Shown here: positions 9,301 through 16,343 of the stretch, one piece after another
How the letters are laid out: the number at the start of each line of letters is the position of its first letter
How positions within the stretch are numbered: the first letter of the stretch is position 1
Assembly (NCBI GenBank): GCA_002314945.1
Contig: DCHV01000030.1
Span: forward strand, 1-39,762
DNA: 39,762 nucleotides
Direction of reading: 5' to 3'
Origin: Prevotellaceae bacterium UBA1743
GTDB taxonomy: Bacteria > Bacteroidota > Bacteroidia > Bacteroidales > Bacteroidaceae
The notes under the pieces: model-generated
The model's database searches: none
The model's input: the letters and a program-made list of their open reading frames with translations, nothing else
Told to the model about the DNA's origin: nothing
Program-made: the position numbers and the translations under genes

Positions 9301-10901
9301 AAATCGACAAAATTCCGCTCAACGTAAATCAGAAGGTCGATAAGAAAGCCTTGCCCAAACCAGAGGCAAAGAAGGCTGAGTATGTGGCTCCAAAGAATAA
9401 GACAGAGGAGAATTTCTGTCAGATATTCTCTGAGGTAACAGGTGTGGAGAAGGTAAGTGCCGAGGATGACTTCTTCGAGATAGGTGGTAGTTCCATCCTT
9501 GCTCTGAAGGTTGTTCTTGCTGCCGGAAAGATGGGGTACAGCATCGTGTATAATGACGTATTCAGTTATACTACGCCTCAGACGATGGCTCAGTTTGTAA
9601 GTGGAGGATGTGACGATTCGACAAGCATACCAACCAACAACGACGACACTACTTCGACCGATACAATCCGCGAGACGGACGAAGACGGAAATGACTACAA
9701 GGAAATAAACGCTCTGCTTCGCGGAAACACCCTCGAAGCCTTTACTGAAGGGGAGAAACAGGTGCTTGGTGATGTACTTCTGACGGGAGGAACAGGTTTC
9801 CTGGGCGTTCACGTACTACACGACCTGATAGAGAATTACGAAAGCACCATCTACTGCCTTGTACGTGGCAATAAGGAGAAGAATGCACAAGCCCGTCTTG
9901 AGGAATACCTTACCTTCTACTTTGGAAAGTCGTACTCAGAACTCATGGGTTCGCGCATCATCGTCATAGAGGGTGACGCCACCGACTCTTCCACCTTTGC
10001 CAAGATAAACGAAGTCGTATCCCAGAACCAGAGAAGTTCCGAATCACAGCACCTCACCTGCATCAACTGTGCAGCTTGCGTGAAGCATTTTGCCAAGGGG
10101 AATGAGATTGAGCAGATTAATGTTGGTTCTGTCCGCAATATTGTAGCATGGTGTCTGGAAACAGGAAACCGTCTCGTGCATGTTTCTACAGAGAGCGTAT
10201 TTGGCAGTGTTGATTTCTCGACTCTTCCCAAGGGCTTTGTCTTTGATGAGCATGTACTATATGCTGGCCAGACAGTCAAGGGACAGCAATATACCATGTC
10301 CAAGTTCAATGCGGAAGTTCTCATCTACAACGCTATACTCAATAACGGGCTTAACGCCAAGGTTATGCGTGTCGGAAACCTTGCACCACGCTATGAGGAT
10401 GGAGGGTTCCAGATAAATGCCGAGAGCAATAATATGATGAACCTTTTCAAGGCATACATCACCTTAGGCAAGATTCCTTATAGCGCTATAGATGGAGCAC
10501 TTGAATTCTCACCCATCAACTATGTTGCACGAGCCATTCTCCTACTCTCAGAGACTCCCAAAGAATGTATCTGCTTCTTGCCGAGCAACCATCACATTAC
10601 CTTCACAGGCGACATCATCATGGATATTGCCAAGGCGATGAATAGCAAGATGGAGATGGTAGATGCAGAGACGTTCGGACAGTCACTCGAGGAAGCTCTG
10701 GCTAATCCTGACCTCATGGACATAATGCGTCCGTTCATGGCATACAGGAAAGGTGCAGCAAAGAGTAATCTGAAGTCATGCGGTCCTGCCGACATCAACA
10801 ACGCCAATACACGACAGGTACTCTATCGCCTTGGTTTCAGATGGCCAGTAACAGGTGCTGACTATATCGAAAGATTTGTCAACAAACTCTGGAAGAAATG
10901 A
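3318..10901 (+). CDS. Dimodular NRPS, C-A-T-C-A-T-reductase
   Basis: A 2527-residue nonribosomal peptide synthetase. C1 (1-435) has HHIISDG at 134-140 and, being N-terminal, may N-acylate the first residue. A1 (445-935) has YTSGSTGRPKG 597-607, NTYGPTE 741-747, SGDYAR 825-830 and Lys930. T1 (955-1040) has the non-canonical FVGLSSL with S998 as likely phosphopantetheine site. C2 (1063-1480) has HHLVTDG 1200-1206. A2 (1500-2010) has YTSGSTGVPKG 1667-1677, NGYGPSE 1799-1805 and Lys2006. T2 (2022-2095) has IGGSS, S2059. The reductase domain (2150-2527) has TGGTGFLG 2156-2163 and YTMSK (Y2325, K2329). Reductive release should give a dipeptide aldehyde or a product of its cyclisation. Both A domains keep the amine-binding Asp (D648, D1713), so both take amino acids, but I do not recognise their specificity codes. 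No MbtH or phosphopantetheinyl transferase gene is near. A 7-bp repeat lies at 6871-6898. Confidence 0.92.
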   Translation: MTYPLSQTQMGIYASSINATGEGKYNINLLYKLSPQVDIERLATAIDRVIKAHPTLFARLTNDDEGNLVFVQREEQYHTQVLTIPSLDEVRDRIGAAYILTPSHPAEAGQVSDRLFRTEIYKTPEAAYLYIDAHHIISDGMSMTHFLEETGEVYEGAAPRIEAKNIFDLNLEEQALRESESYTEAKEWYRQNFAAAGEVNSLPQGDILRKSAANESAEEGIGVVERELEVESEGIESLCKAAGVQRSTYFTAAFAFLLSKYSGNKEVAFSTIYHGRPNKEDRSAYSMMVKTLPVYQSMETTPEVAALLRSVSSQILESRKRTCYSYAEVHQELGFESDIMFAYQGSLNNLMLTLGGVPQENMNIPMIIPGMTINIKLLETDKGPVAEVQYQKNRYSRDFIEDMASCYEKVLSEMLLHEKLSDINIISNEQQKVLDSFHSVATAEVPFKRFHEPIQHYAKVTPEAKAIVACDRTLTYKELDEESSRVATALMARGVQPGDRVVLLLPRTSKVLCCMFGVSKAGAAYIPCDPAYPTDRISLILEDSEAKYVITSEEHIKEHGEKAILVDDLWALPHNGEESLQSPDIDINPRDLAYLIYTSGSTGRPKGVMLRHEAICNYLYNHPANRHIHALAEEGVKAYLCLTTLSFDMSLKEFGVALHNGMTCVLANEEETENPILLAELIKRNNVEALNATPSRLLGYMEIPEFEEALSRCKVIMSGGEKYSSVLLDKLHSIKDLRIFNTYGPTEITVSSNAAELTQTSHITIGRPLLNYHEWVVDTDGKELPVGVVGELYIGGIGVAEGYNNLAQKTAEAFIEYGGMRAYKSGDYARWTRDGHIEVLGRKDGQIKLHGLRIEIGEIESCINKYPGIKQTIVQVCHINDDDFLVAYFTANEQIDADKLKAEISATLTHYMVPSAFVQMEAFPLTPNGKTDVKNLPLPSISPVAESAGKTGRMREMNNLEKELYDLIAGVLKLPKLSETESPAFDVADSLSFVGLSSLSAIKLATLIYKNYGLQLKSQQLMQDGTLLNIENAIWNEMLSGGKKEPVETEKKDTPSDTGQHLSAPLSFTQQGVYTDCMANPDIVQYNVPICVRIPDGISSERIAEAIKKVVAAHPYIMCHFVEGKNGEVVQEPLNANDSGNYDLQIPVKQLTAEELEQEKKSFVRPFDLAEGPLFRFEIVEEKNPLNSQLSTLNLLMDMHHLVTDGASEDLLLNQLCQALDGAEIEKETYTYYNFIADEQISQETEDYYADRMARIEDSSQLIPDVFEKDLPHTEGSVTTPTNHDIVKVWATEHGVTPAAVYLSAAYLCVARYLCEDNVNLCTISNGRSNLRIAETMGMFVNTLVLQSYVDNNLSCLDFVRKSAEDFASTIEHENYPFARIAAKYGYQPNISFAYQVGVLSDYHIQAGKLEIEHLDLDIAKVGVNIAVAGNDEAGFKIKVDYDKSLYSAFMMQQLAISVENAVQGILSKDTLADISITNDEQWSMLDSFNAQLDFGYNHDDTVVTAFKRLAKQYPDQKAVVYGDVAYTYSKLDKFTDRLAVRIRERMLPYIKEVENTPVVQDGTKLTDVVVSILIHRNEWMLLASLAVLKAGCGYQPLDPSYPQDRLNFMVKDASARLLIVDEDLRDILNEYEGDVILTKDIEQLIANVPEGSVDYSRKEGLVTLLYTSGSTGVPKGCMLEHRNLVAFGHATRTTLDISTKSRIAAYASFGFDVNMMDMYCSIMNGGTMYIIPEDMRMNLDVLHDYMEEVGITQIFMTTQVGVQYLENYPESKSLRRLAMGGEKLRAVNPSKLSYNIYNGYGPSEMTCGVSMFTIEHWEPNIPIGKPMATLQGYVIDKTGHRLPVGAAGELWITGPQVARGYLNRQDKTREAFSQNPFINHAMTSDEAERQFCSRIYHSGDIVRYRENGDIEFVGRKDGQVKVRGFRIELKEVEAVIRDFPNVKDVTVQAYDYEDGGKYIAAFVVCNDASIDVDALNAFIKSQKPPYMVPAVTMQIDKIPLNVNQKVDKKALPKPEAKKAEYVAPKNKTEENFCQIFSEVTGVEKVSAEDDFFEIGGSSILALKVVLAAGKMGYSIVYNDVFSYTTPQTMAQFVSGGCDDSTSIPTNNDDTTSTDTIRETDEDGNDYKEINALLRGNTLEAFTEGEKQVLGDVLLTGGTGFLGVHVLHDLIENYESTIYCLVRGNKEKNAQARLEEYLTFYFGKSYSELMGSRIIVIEGDATDSSTFAKINEVVSQNQRSSESQHLTCINCAACVKHFAKGNEIEQINVGSVRNIVAWCLETGNRLVHVSTESVFGSVDFSTLPKGFVFDEHVLYAGQTVKGQQYTMSKFNAEVLIYNAILNNGLNAKVMRVGNLAPRYEDGGFQINAESNNMMNLFKAYITLGKIPYSAIDGALEFSPINYVARAILLLSETPKECICFLPSNHHITFTGDIIMDIAKAMNSKMEMVDAETFGQSLEEALANPDLMDIMRPFMAYRKGAAKSNLKSCGPADINNANTRQVLYRLGFRWPVTGADYIERFVNKLWKK
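6871..6898 (+). repeat. Heptanucleotide tandem repeat (CTCTCAA)x4 inside the NRPS gene
   Basis: Four perfect copies of CTCTCAA lie in frame in the second condensation domain, encoding PLNSQLSTLNLL just before HHLVTDG. Because 7 is not a multiple of 3, gain or loss of one copy shifts the frame and would cut the protein off before the second C-domain active site. Three copies gained or lost would restore the frame. Confidence 0.85.
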
Positions 10902-13900
10902 CAACATCGCATATACAAGATAAAGACAGAATTTTAACATACGCACAACTCAACACGCTGAGCACCAGTATTGCCTCTACATTACCCGATGCTCAGAATT
11001 GTGTGGTTGCTGTACTTGTGCCAAGGACTGTAGATATCATAATCGGTTTGCAGGTGGCACGTGCCTGTGGAGGTGTATTCATGCCTATGGATGATGCCTA
11101 TCCTACAGAGCGTATCAATTACATGCTCAGGGATGCAGATGCCAGGTATCTGCTCACCACCAAAGAACTATGGAACGAGAAGGGACTTGACTTCAAACTG
11201 GAGAATGTGCGCTTCTTTGATGCTCCATTACCCACTTCTCACACTTCTCTTATCTCCCCAGAGCCCTCACTTCTTTCCGCCTCTCTCATCCTCTATACCT
11301 CTGGCACAACAGGTAACCCAAAGGGGGTGGTACATACAACAAAATCCATTGATGCTATTGTAAAGTCAACACTTCAGATTGCACCAGTCAAGGAAGATGA
11401 CAACATCGCTATCTTTGCCGGATTTACATTTATCGCATCACAATTCCTCATATATACTGCTCTGCAGAAAGGGGCGTCCTTACACATCATCGACGAGGTT
11501 ACGAAGCAGGATATCGAAAGATTGCACCAGTATCTCAAGGACCACCATATCGACTATGTATTCCTCCCTCCTACCCTTGCAACCGTACTTGTAGAGGAAT
11601 ATGACATGAGGGGTATCGTAATACTCTCAGCAGGCGACAAACTCAGGAATTTCAAACCGAAATATCCTTGCCAGCTATACAATATGTATGGCAGCACCGA
11701 GGGCGTTATCGTTATTGCTGGACAGGTGCAAGGCGATGAGGAAACAGTACCCCTCGGCAAACCGATGGAGGGAATAGAGCTGAGGATTGTAGATGAAAAC
11801 CTGAAAGATGTTTCTGAGGGCGAAAATGGCGAACTGATTTATGCGGGTGATATCCAAGCCAAGGAGTATCTGAATCTACCTGAGCAAACTGCCGAGAAAT
11901 GGTTTGTGGATACTGACGGCCGTCGCTGGTTCCGCATGGGCGACCGTGTGAGACGAACAGCCGATGGTACCATCTACTATGTAGGCCGAACTGACAACAT
12001 GGTAAAGATTCGTGGTTTTCGTGTAGAAACCGGCGAGGTGGAACGACAGATTTCTGCAGTTTGCCCGCGTGCTATATTTGCGGTTGTCATGCGTAATGTT
12101 CATGGTATTGACCACCTCGTATGCTTCTATGAATCAAGCGAAAGCATCAACGAAGAACAGATAAAGAATGACATCTCGCTCTCGCTTGCCTCATACATGA
12201 TTCCAGACATCTGGGTTCGCATGAAAGCCTTGCCTCGCAATGCCAATGGCAAGGTGGTGCGTAACCAACTCCCGACTCCTACTGTGGCAAATGACAAACT
12301 GAGCACCATCTTCAATGAGGTGGAAATGCGTGTGGTAGAGGCGGCAAAACTAATCATCGGACAGACTTTTTCTCTTGATGACAACTTCTTTGATTGTGGC
12401 GGTACATCTCTCGGTGCAATTAAATTGGCGACTCAACTCAAAACCATGGGCATTCGTATCAGCGCTTCTAAGATATTGGAGCTAAAATACCTTCGAGCAG
12501 TAGCCGAACAGGCTACTGTTGACTACGAACGCATGTGGACACCAGAGCAATACAGGGAGATCAGGGAAAGCTTTGCACAGCGAGGAGAGACCATACAGAA
12601 AGTACTTCCGCTCACAACTGAGCATGAGGACCTGTTGTATCGCTATCTGATGCATTCTGACTCTACAGCATATCGCAATGTATTCATATTGAAGATGGAC
12701 AGCCATATCAAGGAATCTGTTCTTCGTGATGCTATTGACCATACTTCCGAGAAAAACGAGGTCTTGCGTTCTGCTATAGCAATTCACCATCGCGCGCTCT
12801 TTCAGCAGGTAGTAACTGATAGGTGCTTGCCGCTTGATAGCATCCCAATGCCGGAAGGGAAACAGCCTCTGCGTATGGTGAAGGATGTGTATCAGCAACT
12901 CATGCACCTGCCTTATGACCCAGAGATATCATCCATCATACGTTTTGCATACATACCAATACATGATGGTACATCCTACCTTCTGTGCCTTGTCCACAAC
13001 GTCAGCGCATCAATGAACATTGCCCGCAGAGCACTCTTTGATGTAATGACCTGTTTGTCGGAACACAATCCTGATGATGCCTCCATCTCCAGTTGGCGCG
13101 ACTTGATAGAACTTGCCCTCAGCAATTCCACAGACGACAAGGTATTGGCAAAAACATCTTCTACCCCCTTTCCTACAGGGGAGGGAATGGAGAAGAGTCC
13201 ACTTATCCGCACATATTCACCACTCCAGCCAAACAAGCCGGCAGTAACCTTTGTCCATACAGGGAACACAGGTAGCGATGCATATTATCATCTTGCAGAC
13301 AAGATAGGACCGTACTGTTCCTTTGCTGTTCTGGAACCCTACAACCTATTTCATTCTGACGATATCCAACATGGAATCAAGGCCATAGCAAGGAAGTACA
13401 TCGAGATATTGCGCAACTATCAGTCAGAAGGGCCCTATATCTTAGGCGGATGGTGCTATGGAGGAGTAGTTGCACATGAAATGGCTTGCCAAATGCAAGA
13501 GCAAGGCTTAGAGGTAAAGCATCTATTCATGTTTGACTCCCATGCCCTTGCAGAGAATCGTCTTGTGTCTATGGCAAAGAATATGTTCGGTACTGTGAAT
13601 CGCAAGTATTTCGAGGAGTGTCCACTATTTGAAGACCTGCGCGGCCAGGGCTTGCTTGATGCAATGGTACGCAACTGCTCACAGGTTACATACGACCTGG
13701 CACATCACGTACCTTCTCACTTCGAGGGATCTGTCACCTACTTCAAGCCTATGCAGATTCCGCTTGCTGCAACGGGCAAGTCAAAGGAGTATTGGGAAGA
13801 GATGATGAAATTCGATGCAGGAAACTTCGAGAACTACTGCAATCGCGAGAAGATGGAAATTATCCATACCCCTCACGAACACGACCTCATGATGGATGAT

Positions 13901-13948
13901 GAATCACTCGCCATCACCGTACCAAAGATTCTTGGGGATATAAAATGA
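10898..13948 (+). CDS. NRPS-like protein, A-T-(degenerate C)-thioesterase
   Basis: A 1016-residue protein whose ATG overlaps the preceding stop (ATGA), so translation is coupled. The A domain (8-460) has YTSGTTGNPKG 133-143, MYGSTE 263-268, RMGDR 346-350, GRTDNMVKIRGFRVETGEVE 363-382 and Lys452. At the place of the amine-binding Asp235 of GrsA it reads TFIAS (Ile179), suggesting a substrate other than an ordinary alpha-amino acid. The T domain has CGGTSL with S504. Residues 568-725 resemble the N-terminal half of a C domain, but the HHxxxDG site reads VHNVSAS and the second half is missing, so it should be inactive. The thioesterase (about 780-1016) has GGWCYGG with Cys853 in place of the usual Ser, Asp880 (MFDSH) and His993/His995 (PHEHDLM). 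No complete C domain precedes A, so it cannot simply extend the product of the first NRPS. Confidence 0.88.
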   Translation: MTTSHIQDKDRILTYAQLNTLSTSIASTLPDAQNCVVAVLVPRTVDIIIGLQVARACGGVFMPMDDAYPTERINYMLRDADARYLLTTKELWNEKGLDFKLENVRFFDAPLPTSHTSLISPEPSLLSASLILYTSGTTGNPKGVVHTTKSIDAIVKSTLQIAPVKEDDNIAIFAGFTFIASQFLIYTALQKGASLHIIDEVTKQDIERLHQYLKDHHIDYVFLPPTLATVLVEEYDMRGIVILSAGDKLRNFKPKYPCQLYNMYGSTEGVIVIAGQVQGDEETVPLGKPMEGIELRIVDENLKDVSEGENGELIYAGDIQAKEYLNLPEQTAEKWFVDTDGRRWFRMGDRVRRTADGTIYYVGRTDNMVKIRGFRVETGEVERQISAVCPRAIFAVVMRNVHGIDHLVCFYESSESINEEQIKNDISLSLASYMIPDIWVRMKALPRNANGKVVRNQLPTPTVANDKLSTIFNEVEMRVVEAAKLIIGQTFSLDDNFFDCGGTSLGAIKLATQLKTMGIRISASKILELKYLRAVAEQATVDYERMWTPEQYREIRESFAQRGETIQKVLPLTTEHEDLLYRYLMHSDSTAYRNVFILKMDSHIKESVLRDAIDHTSEKNEVLRSAIAIHHRALFQQVVTDRCLPLDSIPMPEGKQPLRMVKDVYQQLMHLPYDPEISSIIRFAYIPIHDGTSYLLCLVHNVSASMNIARRALFDVMTCLSEHNPDDASISSWRDLIELALSNSTDDKVLAKTSSTPFPTGEGMEKSPLIRTYSPLQPNKPAVTFVHTGNTGSDAYYHLADKIGPYCSFAVLEPYNLFHSDDIQHGIKAIARKYIEILRNYQSEGPYILGGWCYGGVVAHEMACQMQEQGLEVKHLFMFDSHALAENRLVSMAKNMFGTVNRKYFEECPLFEDLRGQGLLDAMVRNCSQVTYDLAHHVPSHFEGSVTYFKPMQIPLAATGKSKEYWEEMMKFDAGNFENYCNREKMEIIHTPHEHDLMMDDESLAITVPKILGDIK
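13165..13185. repeat. Small inverted repeat in the NRPS linker coding region
   Basis: CCCCT (13165-13169) and AGGGG (13177-13181) flank 7 bp, within a C-run/G-run stretch that encodes TPFPTGEGMEK between the degenerate C domain and the thioesterase. The composition differs from the surrounding gene and looks like a short repeat that landed in a tolerant linker while keeping the frame. Confidence 0.35.
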
Positions 13949-14017
13949 ATTGAAAGATTGAGATAGCACCTATTCTTAGAAAAATCTTGACAATAGAGAC
14001 GAGAAACGTTAGGAAGA

Positions 14018-14064
14018 GCTATCGAAGGGTTACCAAAGGGCTATCGAAGGGTTACCGAGCCCTT
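14018..14064. repeat. 22-bp-period direct repeat with embedded inverted repeat
   Basis: GCTATCGAAGGGTTACC occurs at 14018-14034 and again at 14040-14056. AAGGGCT (14036-14042) pairs with AGCCCTT (14058-14064). The element lies in the 264-bp gap 13949-14212, after the second NRPS gene. It may act as a weak terminator of the NRPS operon (the stem is followed by TTGGAATATT, not a T-run) or be a dispersed repeat. The rest of the gap is AT-rich, with a poor -7 match near 14184. Confidence 0.5.
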
Positions 14065-14183
14065 GGAATATTCACAAATTTTGACACATGCAGTCCTCCT
14101 GAAAGTTTTCCTGTGTGATAGCATCCATTAGGACATTTTTCAAAAAAAATCAAGGAAAATGGGAGCATATCAATAAAAATGTG

Positions 14184-14191
14184 TAACTTTA
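14184..14191 (+). promoter_or_regulatory. Possible -7 box of the fasciclin lipoprotein gene
   Basis: TAACTTTA differs from TAnnTTTG at the last base. It lies 21 bp before the start codon, the same distance as other boxes in this window. No -33 element is visible. Confidence 0.35.
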
Positions 14192-14212
14192 CGCGCAAAA
14201 TTTCTTGAAACA

Positions 14213-16336
14213 ATGAAAAAATCGTCATTTTATACGCTTATCTTGAGCTGTTTGGCATGTTTTACGGCATGTAAAGAAAACATAGACACCTCGGTACGCT
14301 ACGTCTTCTCCATAGATACGATAATGAGTTATCTGGAAAAACATCCAGAATCTTACTCCACCTATACCGATTTACTGAAACGGTTGCCTGTAAGCAAGAT
14401 GTCCGACACTACCGTGGGACAATTGCTTACTGCACGAGGACACTACACGGTATTTGCTCCCACCAACGAGGCAATAGACAAATATCTATGTACGCTGGTG
14501 GAAGAAAAACTGATATCCGAACCAAAGTGGGAGGCGTTCACGGATAGTGCAAAGTTGGATTCTGTGAGACAGGTGATTGTAAAGAACAGTATTATCGACA
14601 GCGGTGATGAAGGCTACTATTTCGAGACAACGGAGTTTCCTACCAAGACAGGGGATGAGTTCTCGATGGCCAACATGAATGACCGGAAATACACCATCAG
14701 ATATGTCGTAGATTCCCCGGATAGCATTTACCTGAACGATTATTGTCCAATAAACATCCGCAATCGCGACATCAGAGCAATAAACGGAGTCATCCACCAG
14801 ATGGAGAAGGTGATTGCACCAAAAAACACCACAGCAGCCGACTATCTGCAGGACATCATGGACAAGCAGGAGGAATGCTTCTTGGTAATGGCACGCGCCA
14901 TACAGGCCTGCGGACTGATGGACACGCTGAAAGCAATACGCGATGAGGTATATGAGATGAAGTACCAACGTGGGGAAATTGAGAATCTGGAAGGTATGAA
15001 CAACCGAGGCTTTGCCGAAGATGGTACAGCGTATGCTCCGGAGCACAGGAAATATGGTTTCACCATCTTTGCTGAGACGGATGACTTCTGGCGTTCACAA
15101 GGACTTGACCCCAAAGGGGAAAACCTCTTGCAGGAACTGACCCAGTGGATAAAGGACCAGCATCAGTACTCCGATGATGACAAGTTCGTCATGAACACCG
15201 ACTATGCGAGCGAGGACAACCTGCTCTACCAATGGGTGACCTACCATATCCTGCCCATGAAACTGGCTTCCAACAAGATTGTGTATCACGAGAATGAGTC
15301 GGGTTATCACGAGAATCCGGGAGAACTCACCATCCCGGTATATGACATCTATACTACGATGGGAAAACGACGTCTGCTGAAAGCATACGAGAGCAAGGAA
15401 AGCAACGGAATATACCTGAACCGATTCCCTGTGCTGGACAACGGAAGACGCGGGTCGGGACACGAAGTGAGTTGTGACCCAGCCAAAGTGGGTTGCCTGA
15501 TAGGCACATCCGACGAACGTGCGGTACTGACTGACATCGTAAATGCCTGCATCTACCCTATTGATGCTCCCCTATCCTACAACGATGAGGTACGCGATGA
15601 CCTGCACCGCCAGCGCCTGCGCATAGACGTAACATCCTTCTTCCCGGAGTCTATGAACAATGACATCCGCAAGAAACATGCCACGGAAAAGCGATACATG
15701 CATGTGTATCTGCCCAAACGAAGCATCTACCCCTATTTCGCGGACCTGTGGAACGGAGACCAATGCAACTATGTGTATTACAACGCATACCAGCTGACTT
15801 ACACCAACCTGAACGTAGATGAGCACAAGGCTGTAGGCCGCTATGATATCACCTATCGCCTGCCGCCCTTCCCCCGTCGTGGCACTTACGAAATACGCTA
15901 CGGATATATAGCCAACGGCAATCGTGGCGTAGCACAGATATACTTCGGCAGCGACCTGGACAACCTGCCTGTAACAGATATTCCCCTGGACATGACGCTG
16001 GAAGTGACAAGCGACCCCATGACCGGTTTCGAACGTGACACAGAGGACGAAGACTACAATGCCGAAGTGGATAAGCGTATGCGCAACAATGGTTTCATGA
16101 AGGGTGGACTCGCATACACGAGCGATGGTTCAGCTGGTACAGCAGGAAGATATGCAACCGTACACTGTTCGCAGAGACGTATCCTGACACGCCAGACAAT
16201 GGACCCTGACAAGACCTACTATCTACGTATGCAATCGGTATTGGATTCGGACAAGAAAGAATTCATTGCAGACTATATCGAATATTGCCCCAAGGAGGTC
16301 TATGACAACCCCAGCGAGCCAGAAGATATCTGGTAA
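14213..16336 (+). CDS. Fasciclin (FAS1) domain lipoprotein, surface-exposed candidate
   Basis: A 707-residue protein with a lipoprotein signal peptide: MKKSSFYTLILSCLACFTAC, Cys20 as lipidation site. A first FAS1 domain spans about 34-200, with the hallmark GHYTVFAPTNEAIDKY and the end motif INGVIHQMEKVI. A second, more divergent FAS1 domain follows (about 208-450, with YGFTIFAETDDFW, NLLYQWVTYHILP and DIVNACIYPID). The C-terminal 240 residues are beta-rich and not assigned. FAS1 domains mediate adhesion or binding; in Bacteroidales such lipoproteins often accompany SusC/SusD-type outer-membrane systems, but none is here, so this is an orphan. It is convergent with the addB-like gene; the two stop codons are only 7 bp apart, with no terminator between. 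The function is not known. Confidence 0.8.
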   Translation: MKKSSFYTLILSCLACFTACKENIDTSVRYVFSIDTIMSYLEKHPESYSTYTDLLKRLPVSKMSDTTVGQLLTARGHYTVFAPTNEAIDKYLCTLVEEKLISEPKWEAFTDSAKLDSVRQVIVKNSIIDSGDEGYYFETTEFPTKTGDEFSMANMNDRKYTIRYVVDSPDSIYLNDYCPINIRNRDIRAINGVIHQMEKVIAPKNTTAADYLQDIMDKQEECFLVMARAIQACGLMDTLKAIRDEVYEMKYQRGEIENLEGMNNRGFAEDGTAYAPEHRKYGFTIFAETDDFWRSQGLDPKGENLLQELTQWIKDQHQYSDDDKFVMNTDYASEDNLLYQWVTYHILPMKLASNKIVYHENESGYHENPGELTIPVYDIYTTMGKRRLLKAYESKESNGIYLNRFPVLDNGRRGSGHEVSCDPAKVGCLIGTSDERAVLTDIVNACIYPIDAPLSYNDEVRDDLHRQRLRIDVTSFFPESMNNDIRKKHATEKRYMHVYLPKRSIYPYFADLWNGDQCNYVYYNAYQLTYTNLNVDEHKAVGRYDITYRLPPFPRRGTYEIRYGYIANGNRGVAQIYFGSDLDNLPVTDIPLDMTLEVTSDPMTGFERDTEDEDYNAEVDKRMRNNGFMKGGLAYTSDGSAGTAGRYATVHCSQRRILTRQTMDPDKTYYLRMQSVLDSDKKEFIADYIEYCPKEVYDNPSEPEDIW

Positions 16337-16343
16337 GAGCACT

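Noticed and set aside
8970..9812. Long minus-strand open frame of 280 codons opposite the first NRPS
   Set aside because: It lies wholly antisense to intact A2, T2 and reductase domains and its translation resembles no protein; it is a by-product of codon bias.
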